Source of the DNA: Nemertoderma westbladi
Lineage: Eukaryota; Xenacoelomorpha; Nemertodermatida; Nemertodermatidae
Assembly: GCA_032718475.1 (NCBI GenBank)
Contig: JAUCBJ010005626.1
Span: 1-64,000, forward strand
DNA length: 64,000 bases
Reading direction: 5' to 3'
Shown here in pieces: positions 59,701 through 64,000 of the stretch (position 1 is its first letter; every line of letters starts with the position of its first letter). The translations under genes and the position numbers were made by a program. The notes below the pieces were generated by a model that worked only from the letters and a program-made list of their open reading frames with translations, was not told where the DNA came from and did no database searches.

Positions 59701-61886
59701 ACTACTAGAGACAGGTCAATTAATTGGTTATGTAACGTTACCGTACCGTAAATTTTGTTACTGTCAACAATAGCCAAATGTAGCTTGTTGGTAAATTAAA
59801 TAATAATTATAATAATTAATAATAACAGATTTACAGAGATCGTTTGTGCCGGAACTAAAGGAAAACTCGGTCCGAGTTCGAAATAGGAGTAGTTTCAAGT
59901 ACGAGTTCTCAGTTCGAGTTGGTAAACATTGCAAAAATTTTAAATTCACGGAAGTTTAATAAAGACTCTACGACAGAGAGAGTAAGGAGAGTACACCCTC
60001 TGTAAAAATGTAAAAATTTTTATTGCTTCTAGAGCCAAATTTAATGGGGATTTCAAATCTGAAAACCCCTTAGAGAGATCTCTTTTAGTTCTCGTGTTAT
60101 CGTGAAATATCTGTCTTCTGTCCGCCATTTCTTAACTATTTGAATATTAATATTGCTGCCCTGCCCCTGCCCATCACTCGCACCTCATACAGTAAGTAGT
60201 ACCATTATTTTGCAGGATATTAAAATGGTCGGTACAAGGAGGGGTACTGCTGTTGTCATATACCCTATTCCGGATGGTACTTCGATCTAAGATGTATCAT
60301 TCATATAGGAAACAGTACTGGCGTCTATTGGCCAATCCGGGGCCGGACATAGTTGTATGTGATGAAGGTCACATAATGAGGTTGGTAATCTTTTACGGTA
60401 ATATACACCATGTCCCAGAACATACACCATGTCCCAGAATATACACCATGTCCCAGAATATACACCATGTCCCAGAATATACACCATGTCCCAGAACATA
60501 CTGTAGTGTCGTAATTCAGGGACACCCCCCCCCCCCCCCCCCCTAATTTTTCTACAAATCTTAATGAGATTGCATGAAATTTGAAACAGAGATAGTTTTA
60601 CCTCCCGACCCGGCCACTGACTGGGTGAGCCAGAATTTTTGTTTTTGCTTTCGATCTTTAGCTACAAGCGTTTAAAAAAGTGTATATGGCGATATTACAC
60701 CAATCCCACCGCATTTGGTATTCTACCTAATACTGTACAATAGCTGTTTGTTGGTACGAATAGAAAGCTGTCCATGCAAGGATACCAAATATGTAACACA
60801 ATTTGAATTTCGTTGAAAAATAGCTGAGATATGAGTGTTCAAATGTGGCATAGTAATGCACCTTCGCGAGGCTATTTCATTCTATTCAATAAATACTCAA
60901 TATTCTGGAACATTTTTTTGAATGTAAGAATAGGCTACGTACGAGCTTTGTTGCTCAGCTATGAATTTGGATAAACAAAATATTCCAGAATAATATAATG
61001 CATTTATTAAATAGAATAAAATAGCCTTGCGCAGTCACTGAATCAGTCTGGAGTCAATGTCACTGAATTACGACACTATATTCTGGGACATGGTGTATGG
61101 TTGGATAACTACTTATAATAAAATAATGTAATAAATTTAATAATAAAATAAAATACAATATATTGCCTTCATTTCCGTGGTTACGTGTTCAACAGAGGTA
61201 ACAAAGATGGGAGCGCTTTCGAGTGCCTCAGATGTTTCGTATTTAACATAGTAAATGTTTTAATATATAATATAATTATAGTGCAATATGCAATATAATA
61301 ACGCTCTTCATGGCATAATTAAGCAATTTTGTGCTTCTCTATTCGCTATATAGTTTAATTATTAACTGCTTTGGCATTGTATAGCACTTTATTGCATTCT
61401 GATGTAATTTCACGAGCCTAACGAGCAAGGATAATAATAGAACGAGGATGGGAATGCAATAAAGTAGCCATAACTATTGATAATGCAATATACTGTATGT
61501 AATTTTAATTGCATTCATTTTCGTTTATTTTCTATCAATAAACTTGCTTCCAACTAGAATCTAACAGTAAATTGAACAGTAATTAACAGTTGTAGGGTAT
61601 ACTGTACATCTTTTTATACTTAACAATGTGATGTGTTTTACATTTTGTCTTTTGACTTTGACTTTTACTCTTTAGTGTGAACGCGACATTGTTATTATTT
61701 TAAAAATTCTAGAACATGTTTATTTATTCTAGATATTTTTCAAAAGAAAATATTATTCTAATTTCTGATTTACACTTTCGATTCTCAGGAACGAAAAAAG
61801 TGCTATAACCAAAGCTCTTAACACGATAAAGACAAGAAGACGGCTTGTGCTAACTGGAACGCCATTGCAGAACAATTTGGGAGAAT
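29675..61886 (+). CDS. ATRX: ATRX/XNP-type SNF2 chromatin remodeller, 5' part (8 exons)
   Basis: ATRX is a nuclear SNF2-family ATPase. With DAXX, where that partner exists, it deposits histone H3.3 at repeats and G-rich DNA. Exons 29675-29708, 30542-32277, 39045-39204, 40051-40131, 43180-43433, 47111-47292, 60216-60380 and 61789-61886 join in phase into about 903 codons. Visible: RRIIDENLKTETNN (pre-helicase block typical of ATRX), VDSQLVRHLKPHQIDGVEFM, Walker A GLGKT (about 749-753), DEGH (about 865-868) and LTGTPLQNN (about 892-900). DEGH and GTPLQNN favour ATRX over ARIP4/RAD54L2, which has GYPLQNN. No ADD domain is encoded. The C-terminal helicase lobe must lie beyond the window. The start is a good Kozak ATG (A at -3, G at +4). 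Confidence 0.85.
29914..29932. repeat. Poly-G tract in the first intron of the ATRX-like gene
   Basis: Nineteen G interrupt the 833-bp first intron. No inverted partner was found nearby. Confidence 0.9.
30542..32277 (+). CDS. ATRX: ATRX-like exon 2, large disordered region
   Basis: The acceptor is cattattag|tg and the donor CCATTAAAG|gtaagg. It encodes about 579 residues, open throughout. The first 40 include an aromatic-rich segment (PYFPGLEAIRIP, MGWTFDPYLNIW) that I do not recognise. The rest is Ser/Asn/Ile-rich and probably unstructured. It ends with a basic block KMRPRPKVVINK, the motif RRMKRRNYI, and an acidic stretch SSSSDEDDIPLK just before the splice. An acidic-serine patch before the helicase also occurs in ATRX proteins. 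This resembles the single large exon that carries the disordered middle of vertebrate ATRX. Confidence 0.8.
32280..34480. other. Intron 2, left part: unique DNA and GATCCC-type repeats
   Basis: 32,278-33,180 has no feature that I can bound. 33,185-33,666 has two elements made of 'gatcccgatccc' words whose ends read TAGTGTTTAAACGGGATC (see separate entry). 34,090-34,165 has two tandem 'aaggagtacttttttcttta' units. Confidence 0.5.
33185..33670. mobile_element. hAT-like repeats ending in TAGTGTTTAAA
   Basis: 33,259-33,666 starts TAGTGTTTAAATGGGATC and ends with its inverse GATCCCGTTTAAACACTA. A truncated second copy ends at 33,250 with the same terminus. The eight bases between the two (AATATATT) resemble the eight after the second (ATATATAT), which hints at an 8-bp hAT-type duplication but is inconclusive in AT-rich DNA. 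The interior repeats GATCCCGATCCC. Confidence 0.5.
34480..38170 (-). mobile_element. Non-LTR retrotransposon (LINE), broken, antisense in intron 2
   Basis: Reading the minus strand: an AP-endonuclease start (FLSETK and RGGVSVLI, 38,166-37,910), a middle with LYIPPNEDN (about 37,820), the endonuclease SDH motif (37,118-37,126), a linker, then reverse transcriptase with KLKDGRSSSDGI, YRPISLVA, CFLDFQGVFDKV, GIRHGSPLS and HADD (35,771-35,782; canonical Y/F-ADD). A late block follows with RFHVGSYNL, a Cys/His finger and EEHYIFHC (34,920-34,730). The 3' end near 34,470 has a 'taataataat' tail. At least eight frame breaks and a 400-bp non-matching stretch (37,240-37,650) show it is dead. The exact clade (CR1/L2/jockey-like) is not assigned. 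Confidence 0.8.
39045..39204 (+). CDS. ATRX: ATRX-like exon 3
   Basis: Acceptor gatttag|ATT, donor ATTAG|gtaagt. It encodes 53 residues including RKDIRRIIDENLKTETNNAGKEE, which corresponds to the conserved basic block ahead of the helicase in ATRX. This is the first exon with clear family identity and it ties exon 2 to the helicase exons. Confidence 0.85.
39580..39690. repeat. Family F fragment in intron 3
   Basis: It shares 'aaggattccaaat', 'gagaaatagctgagatatggg' and 'gcattcaaat' with 22,740-22,830 and 60,770-60,850. Confidence 0.5.
40051..40131 (+). CDS. ATRX: ATRX-like exon 4
   Basis: An 81-nt exon between tttgttag and gtgagt, in phase on both sides. It encodes HSLGIQRALYSERTKDKEN, a charged linker. 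It is less conserved than the flanking exons, so it is accepted mainly on splice phase. Confidence 0.75.
40132..41480. other. Intron 4, left part
   Basis: AT-rich with a (TA)n run at 40,729-40,752. No gene was seen. Confidence 0.4.
41490..42045 (-). pseudogene. Decayed mobile-type gene with SDGPSSEFKN / THGKGTVDGIG blocks
   Basis: On the minus strand FWSDGPSSEFKNCF (about 42,010-41,970) is followed, in another frame, by FRTTHGKGTVDGIGRSAKS (41,898-41,842). Next is a stretch ending in SGIHEMRY near 41,665. 'SDGP..QFKN' followed by 'HGKG.VDG.GG..K' is a signature I recall from a very numerous family of uncharacterised, probably element-encoded proteins in molluscs, echinoderms and fish. The spacing here is shortened and there are frame changes and a stop. 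Function unknown; this copy is not functional. Confidence 0.55.
43180..43433 (+). CDS. ATRX: ATRX-like exon 5, helicase motif I
   Basis: Acceptor tttttatag|GC, donor CTGCAG|gttagt. It encodes 84 residues with VILEWEDASM, VRHLKPHQIDGVEFMWDC (the ATRX Q-motif-like entry) and ILAHCMGLGKTLQ (Walker A, binds ATP). A 15-residue insert rich in S/N/Q sits between them, where ATRX orthologues also vary. Confidence 0.95.
43543..45005. mobile_element. 1.46-kb palindromic fold-back element in intron 5
   Basis: The sequence from CTTCAGGGATAATGACTGCA (43,543) to its inverse ending at 45,005 pairs almost end to end. The arms are about 655 bp and the spacer about 130 bp (44,205-44,325). Arm identity is high with a few indels in A/T runs. 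Key paired words are 'aaaccataatattaaattta' and 'acatgtagcctacaattct' (with their complements). There is no reading frame. It is either a fold-back transposon or an inverted duplication. Confidence 0.8.
45040..45330. repeat. Family C repeat, copy 3
   Basis: It matches the right arm of 9,080-9,720 ('cggaatctgcagatgaaggcg', 'gatggttaaatattgcc', 'cagcagtaagaaa') next to a second short hairpin (aaaaccgtt...aacggtttt, 45,060-45,140). Confidence 0.55.
45340..47100. other. Intron 5, right part
   Basis: AT-rich with a (TA)n run at 46,822-46,840. No gene or bounded element was identified. Confidence 0.4.
47111..47292 (+). CDS. ATRX: ATRX-like exon 6, motif Ia region
   Basis: Acceptor ttttaacag|GTG, donor GATAG|gtaagt. 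It encodes VITLLHTVLSN, then LCIVPYNTVMNWKQEFTKWL, the conserved 'P.NT..NW..EF.KW' block of ATRX and ARIP4 helicases. It ends RLDR across the splice to exon 7, 12.9 kb away. Confidence 0.9.
48070..48350 (-). pseudogene. LINE C-terminal remnant (family B), minus strand
   Basis: The minus strand reads PMTFLRRILKDTGLEYADDL, then after a frameshift EELWRRNSVDKLAEHS. This is the same C-terminal tail type as 1,640-1,855. No upstream reverse transcriptase is retained. Confidence 0.6.
48516..48539. repeat. 24-nt poly-G tract preceded by TTAA
   Basis: TTAA directly precedes the G run and TCACC follows. This matches the left-end layout of the 697-1424 element, but no right end with CCCCTTAA was found. 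Confidence 0.6.
50100..50380. repeat. Family H repeat, inverse of 55,480-55,990
   Basis: 'cacgttcgtggggccttcgcg', 'gcgactgtatcacaaaatcag', 'atttacccacaccacc', 'aatacataaccgcgacatct' and 'gtcctgttttgtatt' reappear inverted at 55,490-55,990. It includes a C-rich stretch (50,266-50,292). Confidence 0.65.
50550..51195. mobile_element. Family E fold-back pair
   Basis: 50,550-50,790 and 50,850-51,195 are inverted copies of one another. They share 'ttaagtaagc', 'aattttgaaaa', 'ggctgtaattgg' against 'ccgggcttacttaaa', 'ttttcaaaattg' and 'attacagccg', with 'gtgattttcaaacca' against 'aaaatcaccctcc'. Related single copies lie at 11,940-12,205 and 57,190-57,490. Confidence 0.6.
51980..52426 (-). pseudogene. 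LINE ORF1-like fragment with zinc finger and coiled coil
   Basis: On the minus strand a start at 52,426 (MNTGTQQNQRL, basic and polar) runs about 48 residues. A shift of frame then gives a basic stretch KKRKPKPREW, a C-x2-C...C-x2-C pattern (IECSHCQSSW, then FLCGVCAAVK) and a heptad-like segment SLEADNTRLQFENSKLERQL. A PHD-like finger followed by a coiled coil is typical of ORF1 proteins of some LINE clades, where it binds the element RNA. This is inferred from layout, not from a specific match. No ORF2 follows directly. Confidence 0.5.
52780..53160. repeat. Diverged relative of the 49.45-kb terminal repeat
   Basis: 'aacgctaataagtcggtcaatc', 'gatgaaatgga' and 'ccaaacttggtacac' parallel the conserved centre of the 200-bp repeats. 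It is followed by 'agttccccggtctgccgct' and a second weaker copy of the last part at 53,075-53,125. Confidence 0.5.
53241..53506. mobile_element. Poly-G MITE family D, best copy
   Basis: The left end 'agataggaggggggtgggac' + TGGACGCAAAT and the right end ATTGCGTCCAGT + 22 C (53,474-53,495) + 'tatctt' are inverted. The core carries 'gggaaaggagcaggttacag', 'aaccaaaacaataaa' and 'aatttcccctggagaggga'. Total about 265 bp. This continuous copy shows the empty-site sequence for the nested insertion at 21.3 kb. Confidence 0.75.
53640..54252 (-). other. GC-richer, coding-like segment on the minus strand, unrecognised
   Basis: Three overlapping open stretches on the minus strand cover this interval. 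One has GRKLREFYCSTGVNR and GYYWDKQVF at its end; another begins MEIFANAAPLLSETLPTVRC. The base composition is well above the AT-rich surroundings and CG dinucleotides are frequent, as in decaying coding DNA. No known domain was recognised. It may be part of the same element as the ORF1-like fragment. Confidence 0.3.
55440..55990. repeat. Family H repeat with internal tandem duplication
   Basis: 55,445-55,590 and 55,605-55,740 are tandem copies ('ataaagatcgtc', 'caaaacaggac', 'gaggc-tataatga', 'acgagtactgcgtt', 'ataaaccacctggctt'). The rest, including a 13-nt poly-G (55,819-55,831), is the inverse of 50,100-50,380. Confidence 0.6.
55991..57185. other. Intronic DNA without identified gene
   Basis: I see only AT-rich sequence and a stray GGCTCGCCCCACA terminus at 56,853. 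Confidence 0.4.
57190..57490. repeat. Family E repeat, copy next to METTL21A
   Basis: It matches 50,850-51,195 in the same orientation ('ctttcaattgatataagcc', 'aatctaaaatcacccc', 'aatataagaaattatcagag', 'cactgcgtagtg', 'cacagccgattttcaaaattg'). It lies 80 bp beyond the METTL21A stop codon and so may provide its 3' flank. Confidence 0.6.
57573..58232 (-). CDS. METTL21A: METTL21A, protein-lysine methyltransferase for Hsp70
   Basis: An intact intronless frame of 219 residues; human METTL21A has 218. The enzyme trimethylates a lysine in HSPA (Hsp70) proteins using S-adenosylmethionine, in the cytosol and nucleus. Visible: family N-terminus with FHKPIRNI, LGVAGVVWDAAIVLAAY (41-58), SAM motif I ELGSGTG (73-79), post-I TATDR (93-97), and the family box DVILGADIIY (140-149) with the D-x-x-Y signature. 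The start at 58,232 is chosen because it gives the family length and has A at -3 and G at +4; an in-frame ATG at 58,343 would add 37 unmatched residues. The gene lies antisense inside intron 6 of the ATRX-like gene. Confidence 0.93.
   Translation of the reverse strand: MESQAVIVYKEFDEMSLFHKPIRNIKMKKDLSVSIKQEWQSLGVAGVVWDAAIVLAAYIIDHPSIVGGKSVLELGSGTGMVAIVASRFAARVTATDRSLAIPLIQENIRLNNDIPITHGSLSADLLVWGKKLDNNIVQYDVILGADIIYIEDTFNDLLDTLKAMSSLETVVYLSCKLRYDKDLRFIQTLEAFFQVKQVHQDFERDIIIYRAMLPSNNVT
58233..58760 (-). promoter_or_regulatory. Probable 5' flank of METTL21A
   Basis: About 500 bp separate the METTL21A start from the LINE fragment, so the promoter must lie here or inside that fragment. The stretch has several 'taggcctac' words and a locally raised GC content with CGs (58,390-58,410). 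No TATA box is evident. Confidence 0.3.
58775..59382 (+). mobile_element. 5'-truncated LINE, C-terminal part
   Basis: An open stretch to a stop at 59,382 carries RFRCGSHDLRIESGRWYNEP, then a Cys/His finger (CVLCGTNEIEDEMHFLLKC) and FLAMKRR. This C-terminal layout follows the reverse transcriptase in a LINE group close to the one at 34.5-38.2 kb. No reverse transcriptase precedes it, as expected of 5' truncation at integration. The reading frame is unbroken for about 200 residues, so the insertion is relatively young. Confidence 0.7.
59400..60215. other. Intron 6, right end
   Basis: AT-rich. 59,990-60,130 has a slightly less AT-rich segment readable on the minus strand, with no recognisable product. 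Confidence 0.4.
60216..60380 (+). CDS. ATRX: ATRX-like exon 7, helicase motif II
   Basis: Acceptor tattttgcag|G, donor ATGAG|gttggt (a weaker donor). It encodes WSVQGGVLLLSYTLFR, a basic linker and NPGPDIVVCDEGHIM. The DEGH box coordinates Mg-ATP and PGPD.V.CDEGH is diagnostic of the ATRX/ARIP4 group. The phase fits both neighbours. Confidence 0.95.
60405..60499. repeat. Five perfect-length 19-bp units near the exon 7 donor
   Basis: ACACCATGTCCCAGAAYAT is repeated exactly five times (95 bp) starting 24 bp after the exon. One inverted unit occurs at 61,079-61,098, on the far side of the adjoining element. Confidence 0.95.
60504..61078. mobile_element. TA-flanked MITE of family F
   Basis: The element is 60,506-61,076, with ends GTGTCGTAATTCAG and the exact inverse CTGAATTACGACAC, flanked by TA on both sides. 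It has a 19-nt poly-C near the left end (60,525-60,543) and a partly palindromic interior ('aggctatttcattctatt' with its inverse). Its left half matches 22,575-22,850. TA duplication suggests a Tc1/mariner-type source. The flanking 19-bp words in inverse orientation raise the possibility that the true ends lie further out. Confidence 0.7.
61789..61886 (+). CDS. ATRX: ATRX-like exon 8, helicase motif III
   Basis: Acceptor gattctcag|G, donor GAGAAT|gtgagt. It encodes NEKSAITKALNTIKTRRRLV and LTGTPLQNNLGE, the strand-III region that couples ATP hydrolysis to translocation. The final codon is split (one base) and continues in an exon not found before 64,000. Confidence 0.95.
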
Positions 61887-62690
61887 GTGAGTTAAGTTAA
61901 TTGTGATTTATTGAAGTGGGTTTGTGAAATGAACTGAACTACGTTGCGGGTTTGATGTGTTGGCTACTATACTGACACTAATACACACAGTGTACAACAC
62001 ATTGAATAAACATATAAATATAACGTATTATTATATCCCATAGATTGTATTGAATTATGCTAGGGTTTGCTACTGTATATGTGTTTCGAGTGCTGAGCAA
62101 ATCAAACGCACAAAAATAGTTCTTAATTTTAGTATAGTTATTAATACTGTATACTGTACCAATACTGTATCAATATGATTACCACGGTGACGAGAGCGCG
62201 ATAATTCCTTCTTAAATTATCAGAAATATACTTTTTCATTTTTATTCATGCAATAATATATAATTACAGGCACGTTATTAATATTCAAGTAAAACTGTAC
62301 AGGTGTAAACTTACAGTATGTTTGGTGATGAAGTTAGTTTTTAAATACATAGATTTGATTTAGCACATCATTGGTAGACTGGAGACTCCGCCACTGACCA
62401 TGATACCACTAAGAGCCCTTGATGTATCATCGACACCACGTAGCTACTTTTGCCACTGCTTATCTGTCTTTGTCTATTGTATGATATAATTCATACAAAG
62501 TCATGGGGCCCCATATTCACTTATTCACATACTGTACATACTTAGATTTGAATTTTTGAATAAAATTATATATAATTTATAAATTAAGGACCGCCATCAA
62601 AATTTATAACAAACCCCACAACCAACATTCAATAATTCAATATAATGATCGTGACATAAAGTACCCAATAACGTCACAAGAACCCTCATT
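61887..62690. other. Intron 8, visible part
   Basis: AT-rich, with no identified feature up to the ShKT exon. Confidence 0.4.
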
Positions 62691-62695
62691 GCGGT

Positions 62696-62838
62696 TTAAC
62701 CAGCGAGTTTACTACATGTATTACAGCTGGTCTGGCAGAAGCTGTACATCCACAATGTCTCCACAGGGTCGTCACACAATCCCATAGACGCCTTTACTGG
62801 GCAATCTCCATCCGCGTCTGGGTTATTAACGCAGTCAA
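62696..62838 (-). CDS. Terminal exon of a ShKT-domain protein
   Basis: On the minus strand an acceptor tttttag precedes a 143-nt exon: two bases of a split codon, then 46 residues and TAA. Six cysteines have ShKT spacing (DC, GDC, GLC, SFC, TSC, NTC) with the conserved early Asp and Met-containing stretch before the fourth Cys. The ShKT domain is a small disulphide-rich module named after a sea-anemone peptide. It is common at the C-terminus of secreted or membrane proteins of many animals, such as metalloproteases, so a toxin role should not be assumed. Upstream exons would be at higher coordinates, within or beyond the tandem array. The gene is antisense to the ATRX-like gene. Confidence 0.7.
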
Positions 62839-62921
62839 CTAAAAAATAAATCAACTTATAAAATACACAACCCCCACATAATTACATTTAATCACGTTAG
62901 TTCTTCGGTTCAATACGTATA

Positions 62922-64000
62922 TTCCCTGCCTTCCCCTTGGTTACCCTTCCTCCCCTGGGTTTCCCTTCCTTCCCCTTGGTTACCCTTGCTCCCCAGGGTT
63001 TCCCTTCCTTCCCCTGGGTTACCCTTCCTCCACTGGGTTTCCCTTCCTTCCCCTTGGTTACCCTCCCTCCCCTGGGTTTCCCTTCCTCCCCTGGGTTTCC
63101 CTTCCTCCCCTGGGTTACCCTTCCTCCCCTGGGTTTACCTTCCTTCCCCTGGGTTTCCTTTCCTCCCCTGGGTTTCCCATCCTCCCCTGGGTTTACCTTC
63201 CTTCCCCTTGGTTACCCTTCCTCTCCTGGGTTTACCTTCCTTCCCCTGGGTTACCCTTCCTCCCCTGGGTTTCCTTTCCTCCCCTGGGTTTCCTTTCCTC
63301 CCCTGGGTTTCCCTTCATCCCCTGGGTTTCCCTTCCTCCCCTGGGTTTCCCTTCCTCCCCTGGGTTTCCCTTCCTCCCCTGGGTTTCCCTTCCTCCCCTG
63401 GGTTTCCTTTCCTCCCCTGGGTTACCCTTCCTCCCCTGGGTTTCCCTTCCTCCCCTGGGATTCCCTTCCTCCCCTGGGTTTCCCTTCCTTCCCCTTGGTT
63501 ACCCTCCCTCCCCTGGGTTTCCCTTCCTCCCCTGGGTTTCCCTTCCTTCCCCTTGGTTACCCTCCCTCCCCTGGGTTTCCCTTCCTCCCCTGGGTTTCCC
63601 TTCCTCCCCTGGGTTACCCTTCCTCCCCTGGGTTTACCTTCCTTCCCCTGGGTTTCCTTTCCTCCCCTGGGTTTCCCATCCTCCCCTGGGTTTACCTTCC
63701 TTCCCCTTGGTTACCCTTCCTCTCCTGGGTTTACCTTCCTTCCCCTGGGTTACCCTTCCTCCCCTGGGTTTCCTTTCCTCCCCTGGGTTTCCTTTCCTCC
63801 CCTGGGTTTCCCTTCATCCCCTGGGTTTCCCTTCCTCCCCTGGGTTTCCCTTCCTCCCCTGGGTTTCCCTTCCTCCCCTGGGTTTCCCTTCCTCCCCTGG
63901 GTTTCCTTTCCTCCCCTGGGTTACCCTTCCTCCCCTGGGTTTCCCTTCCTCCCCTGGGATTCCCTTCCTCCCCTGGGTTTCCCTTCCTTCCCCTTGGTTA
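62922..64000. repeat. 19-bp GC-rich minisatellite with 499-bp higher-order repeat
   Basis: About 56 copies of TTTCCCTTCCTCCCCTGGG with variants (TTACCC, CCTTGG, 20-bp units) run to the window edge. The series starting 'ccctccctcccc' at 63,061 returns at 63,560, and the one at 63,502 returns at 64,001, so the higher-order period is 499 bp (about 26 units). It is strand-asymmetric, with the pyrimidine-rich strand on plus. No coding role is proposed. Confidence 0.92.

Larger units (their letters stand above)
47293..60215 (+). other. Intron 6, 12.9 kb, hosting an antisense gene
   Basis: The donor aggtaagtg and acceptor tattttgcag are both good, and the phases (2 bases, then 1) fit. It contains METTL21A on the opposite strand, three LINE-derived fragments, at least five inverted-repeat elements and a 24-nt poly-G (48,516-48,539). 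Confidence 0.8.

Noticed and set aside
60381-60546. Extension of exon 7 through the 19-bp repeats and poly-C
   Set aside because: The reading frame continues only because the repeat lacks stops. The next exon joins precisely from 60,380 and restores the helicase sequence.
29675-61886. Assignment to ARIP4/RAD54L2
   Set aside because: The GTPLQNN motif, the RRII-LKTETNN block and the KPHQIDGVEFMWDC entry fit ATRX better; ARIP4 has GYPLQNN and a different entry.
62922-64000. Telomeric or subtelomeric repeat, or a collagen-like coding repeat
   Set aside because: The unit is not a telomere motif, and a 19-bp period shifts frame each unit, so a protein repeat would need 57 bp periodicity, which is not conserved.

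Overview
The window is AT-rich nuclear DNA from a non-vertebrate animal. The reasons are GT-AG introns with sharply AT-rich, repeat-filled interiors, an ATRX-type SNF2 helicase gene spread over more than 32 kb, BEL/Pao and LINE retroelements, a tRNA-derived SINE, and many short terminal-inverted-repeat elements. I cannot place the phylum from sequence alone. No bacterial operon, rRNA, true tRNA or CRISPR array was seen.

Layout. 0-29.6 kb is intergenic and almost entirely mobile or repetitive. It holds a TTAA-flanked poly-G element (0.70-1.42 kb), a LINE tail, a triple nest with a hAT-type element that has an 8-bp target duplication (2.7-3.8 kb), and a decayed copy of a large multi-copy invertebrate gene family (5.2-8.6 kb). 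It continues with nested fold-back and Harbinger-type elements (10.4-11.3 kb), a SINE (12.7-13.0 kb) and a 4.2-kb terminal-inverted-repeat element carrying a long 42-bp coding minisatellite (14.19-18.35 kb) inserted in a 19-bp minisatellite. Then come tandem repeats, a mariner-type element nested in a poly-G element (21.2-22.2 kb), a broken BEL/Pao retrotransposon split by a 676-bp element (23.7-26.4 kb), and a cluster rich in the palindrome GTTCTAGAAC (to 29.0 kb).

29.675 kb to beyond the right edge is one plus-strand gene, an ATRX/XNP orthologue. Eight coding exons fit in phase (about 903 codons) and reach helicase motif III; the rest lies past 64 kb. It begins with a 34-nt coding exon and shows no ADD zinc-finger domain. 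Its introns carry a minus-strand LINE (34.5-38.2 kb), a second decayed mobile-type gene (41.5-42.05 kb), a 1.46-kb palindrome (43.5-45.0 kb) and a 12.9-kb intron (47.3-60.2 kb).

That large intron contains, on the opposite strand, an intact intronless METTL21A methyltransferase gene (57.57-58.23 kb). It also holds LINE fragments and a pair of about 200-bp inverted repeats 5.6 kb apart. Near the right edge, also on the minus strand, is the last exon of a secreted-type ShKT-domain gene (62.70-62.84 kb). The window ends inside a 19-bp minisatellite with a 499-bp higher-order repeat.

Two general patterns stand out: homopolymer G/C tracts of 13-33 nt repeatedly sit at the ends of short inverted-repeat elements, and elements are nested in one another two or three deep.
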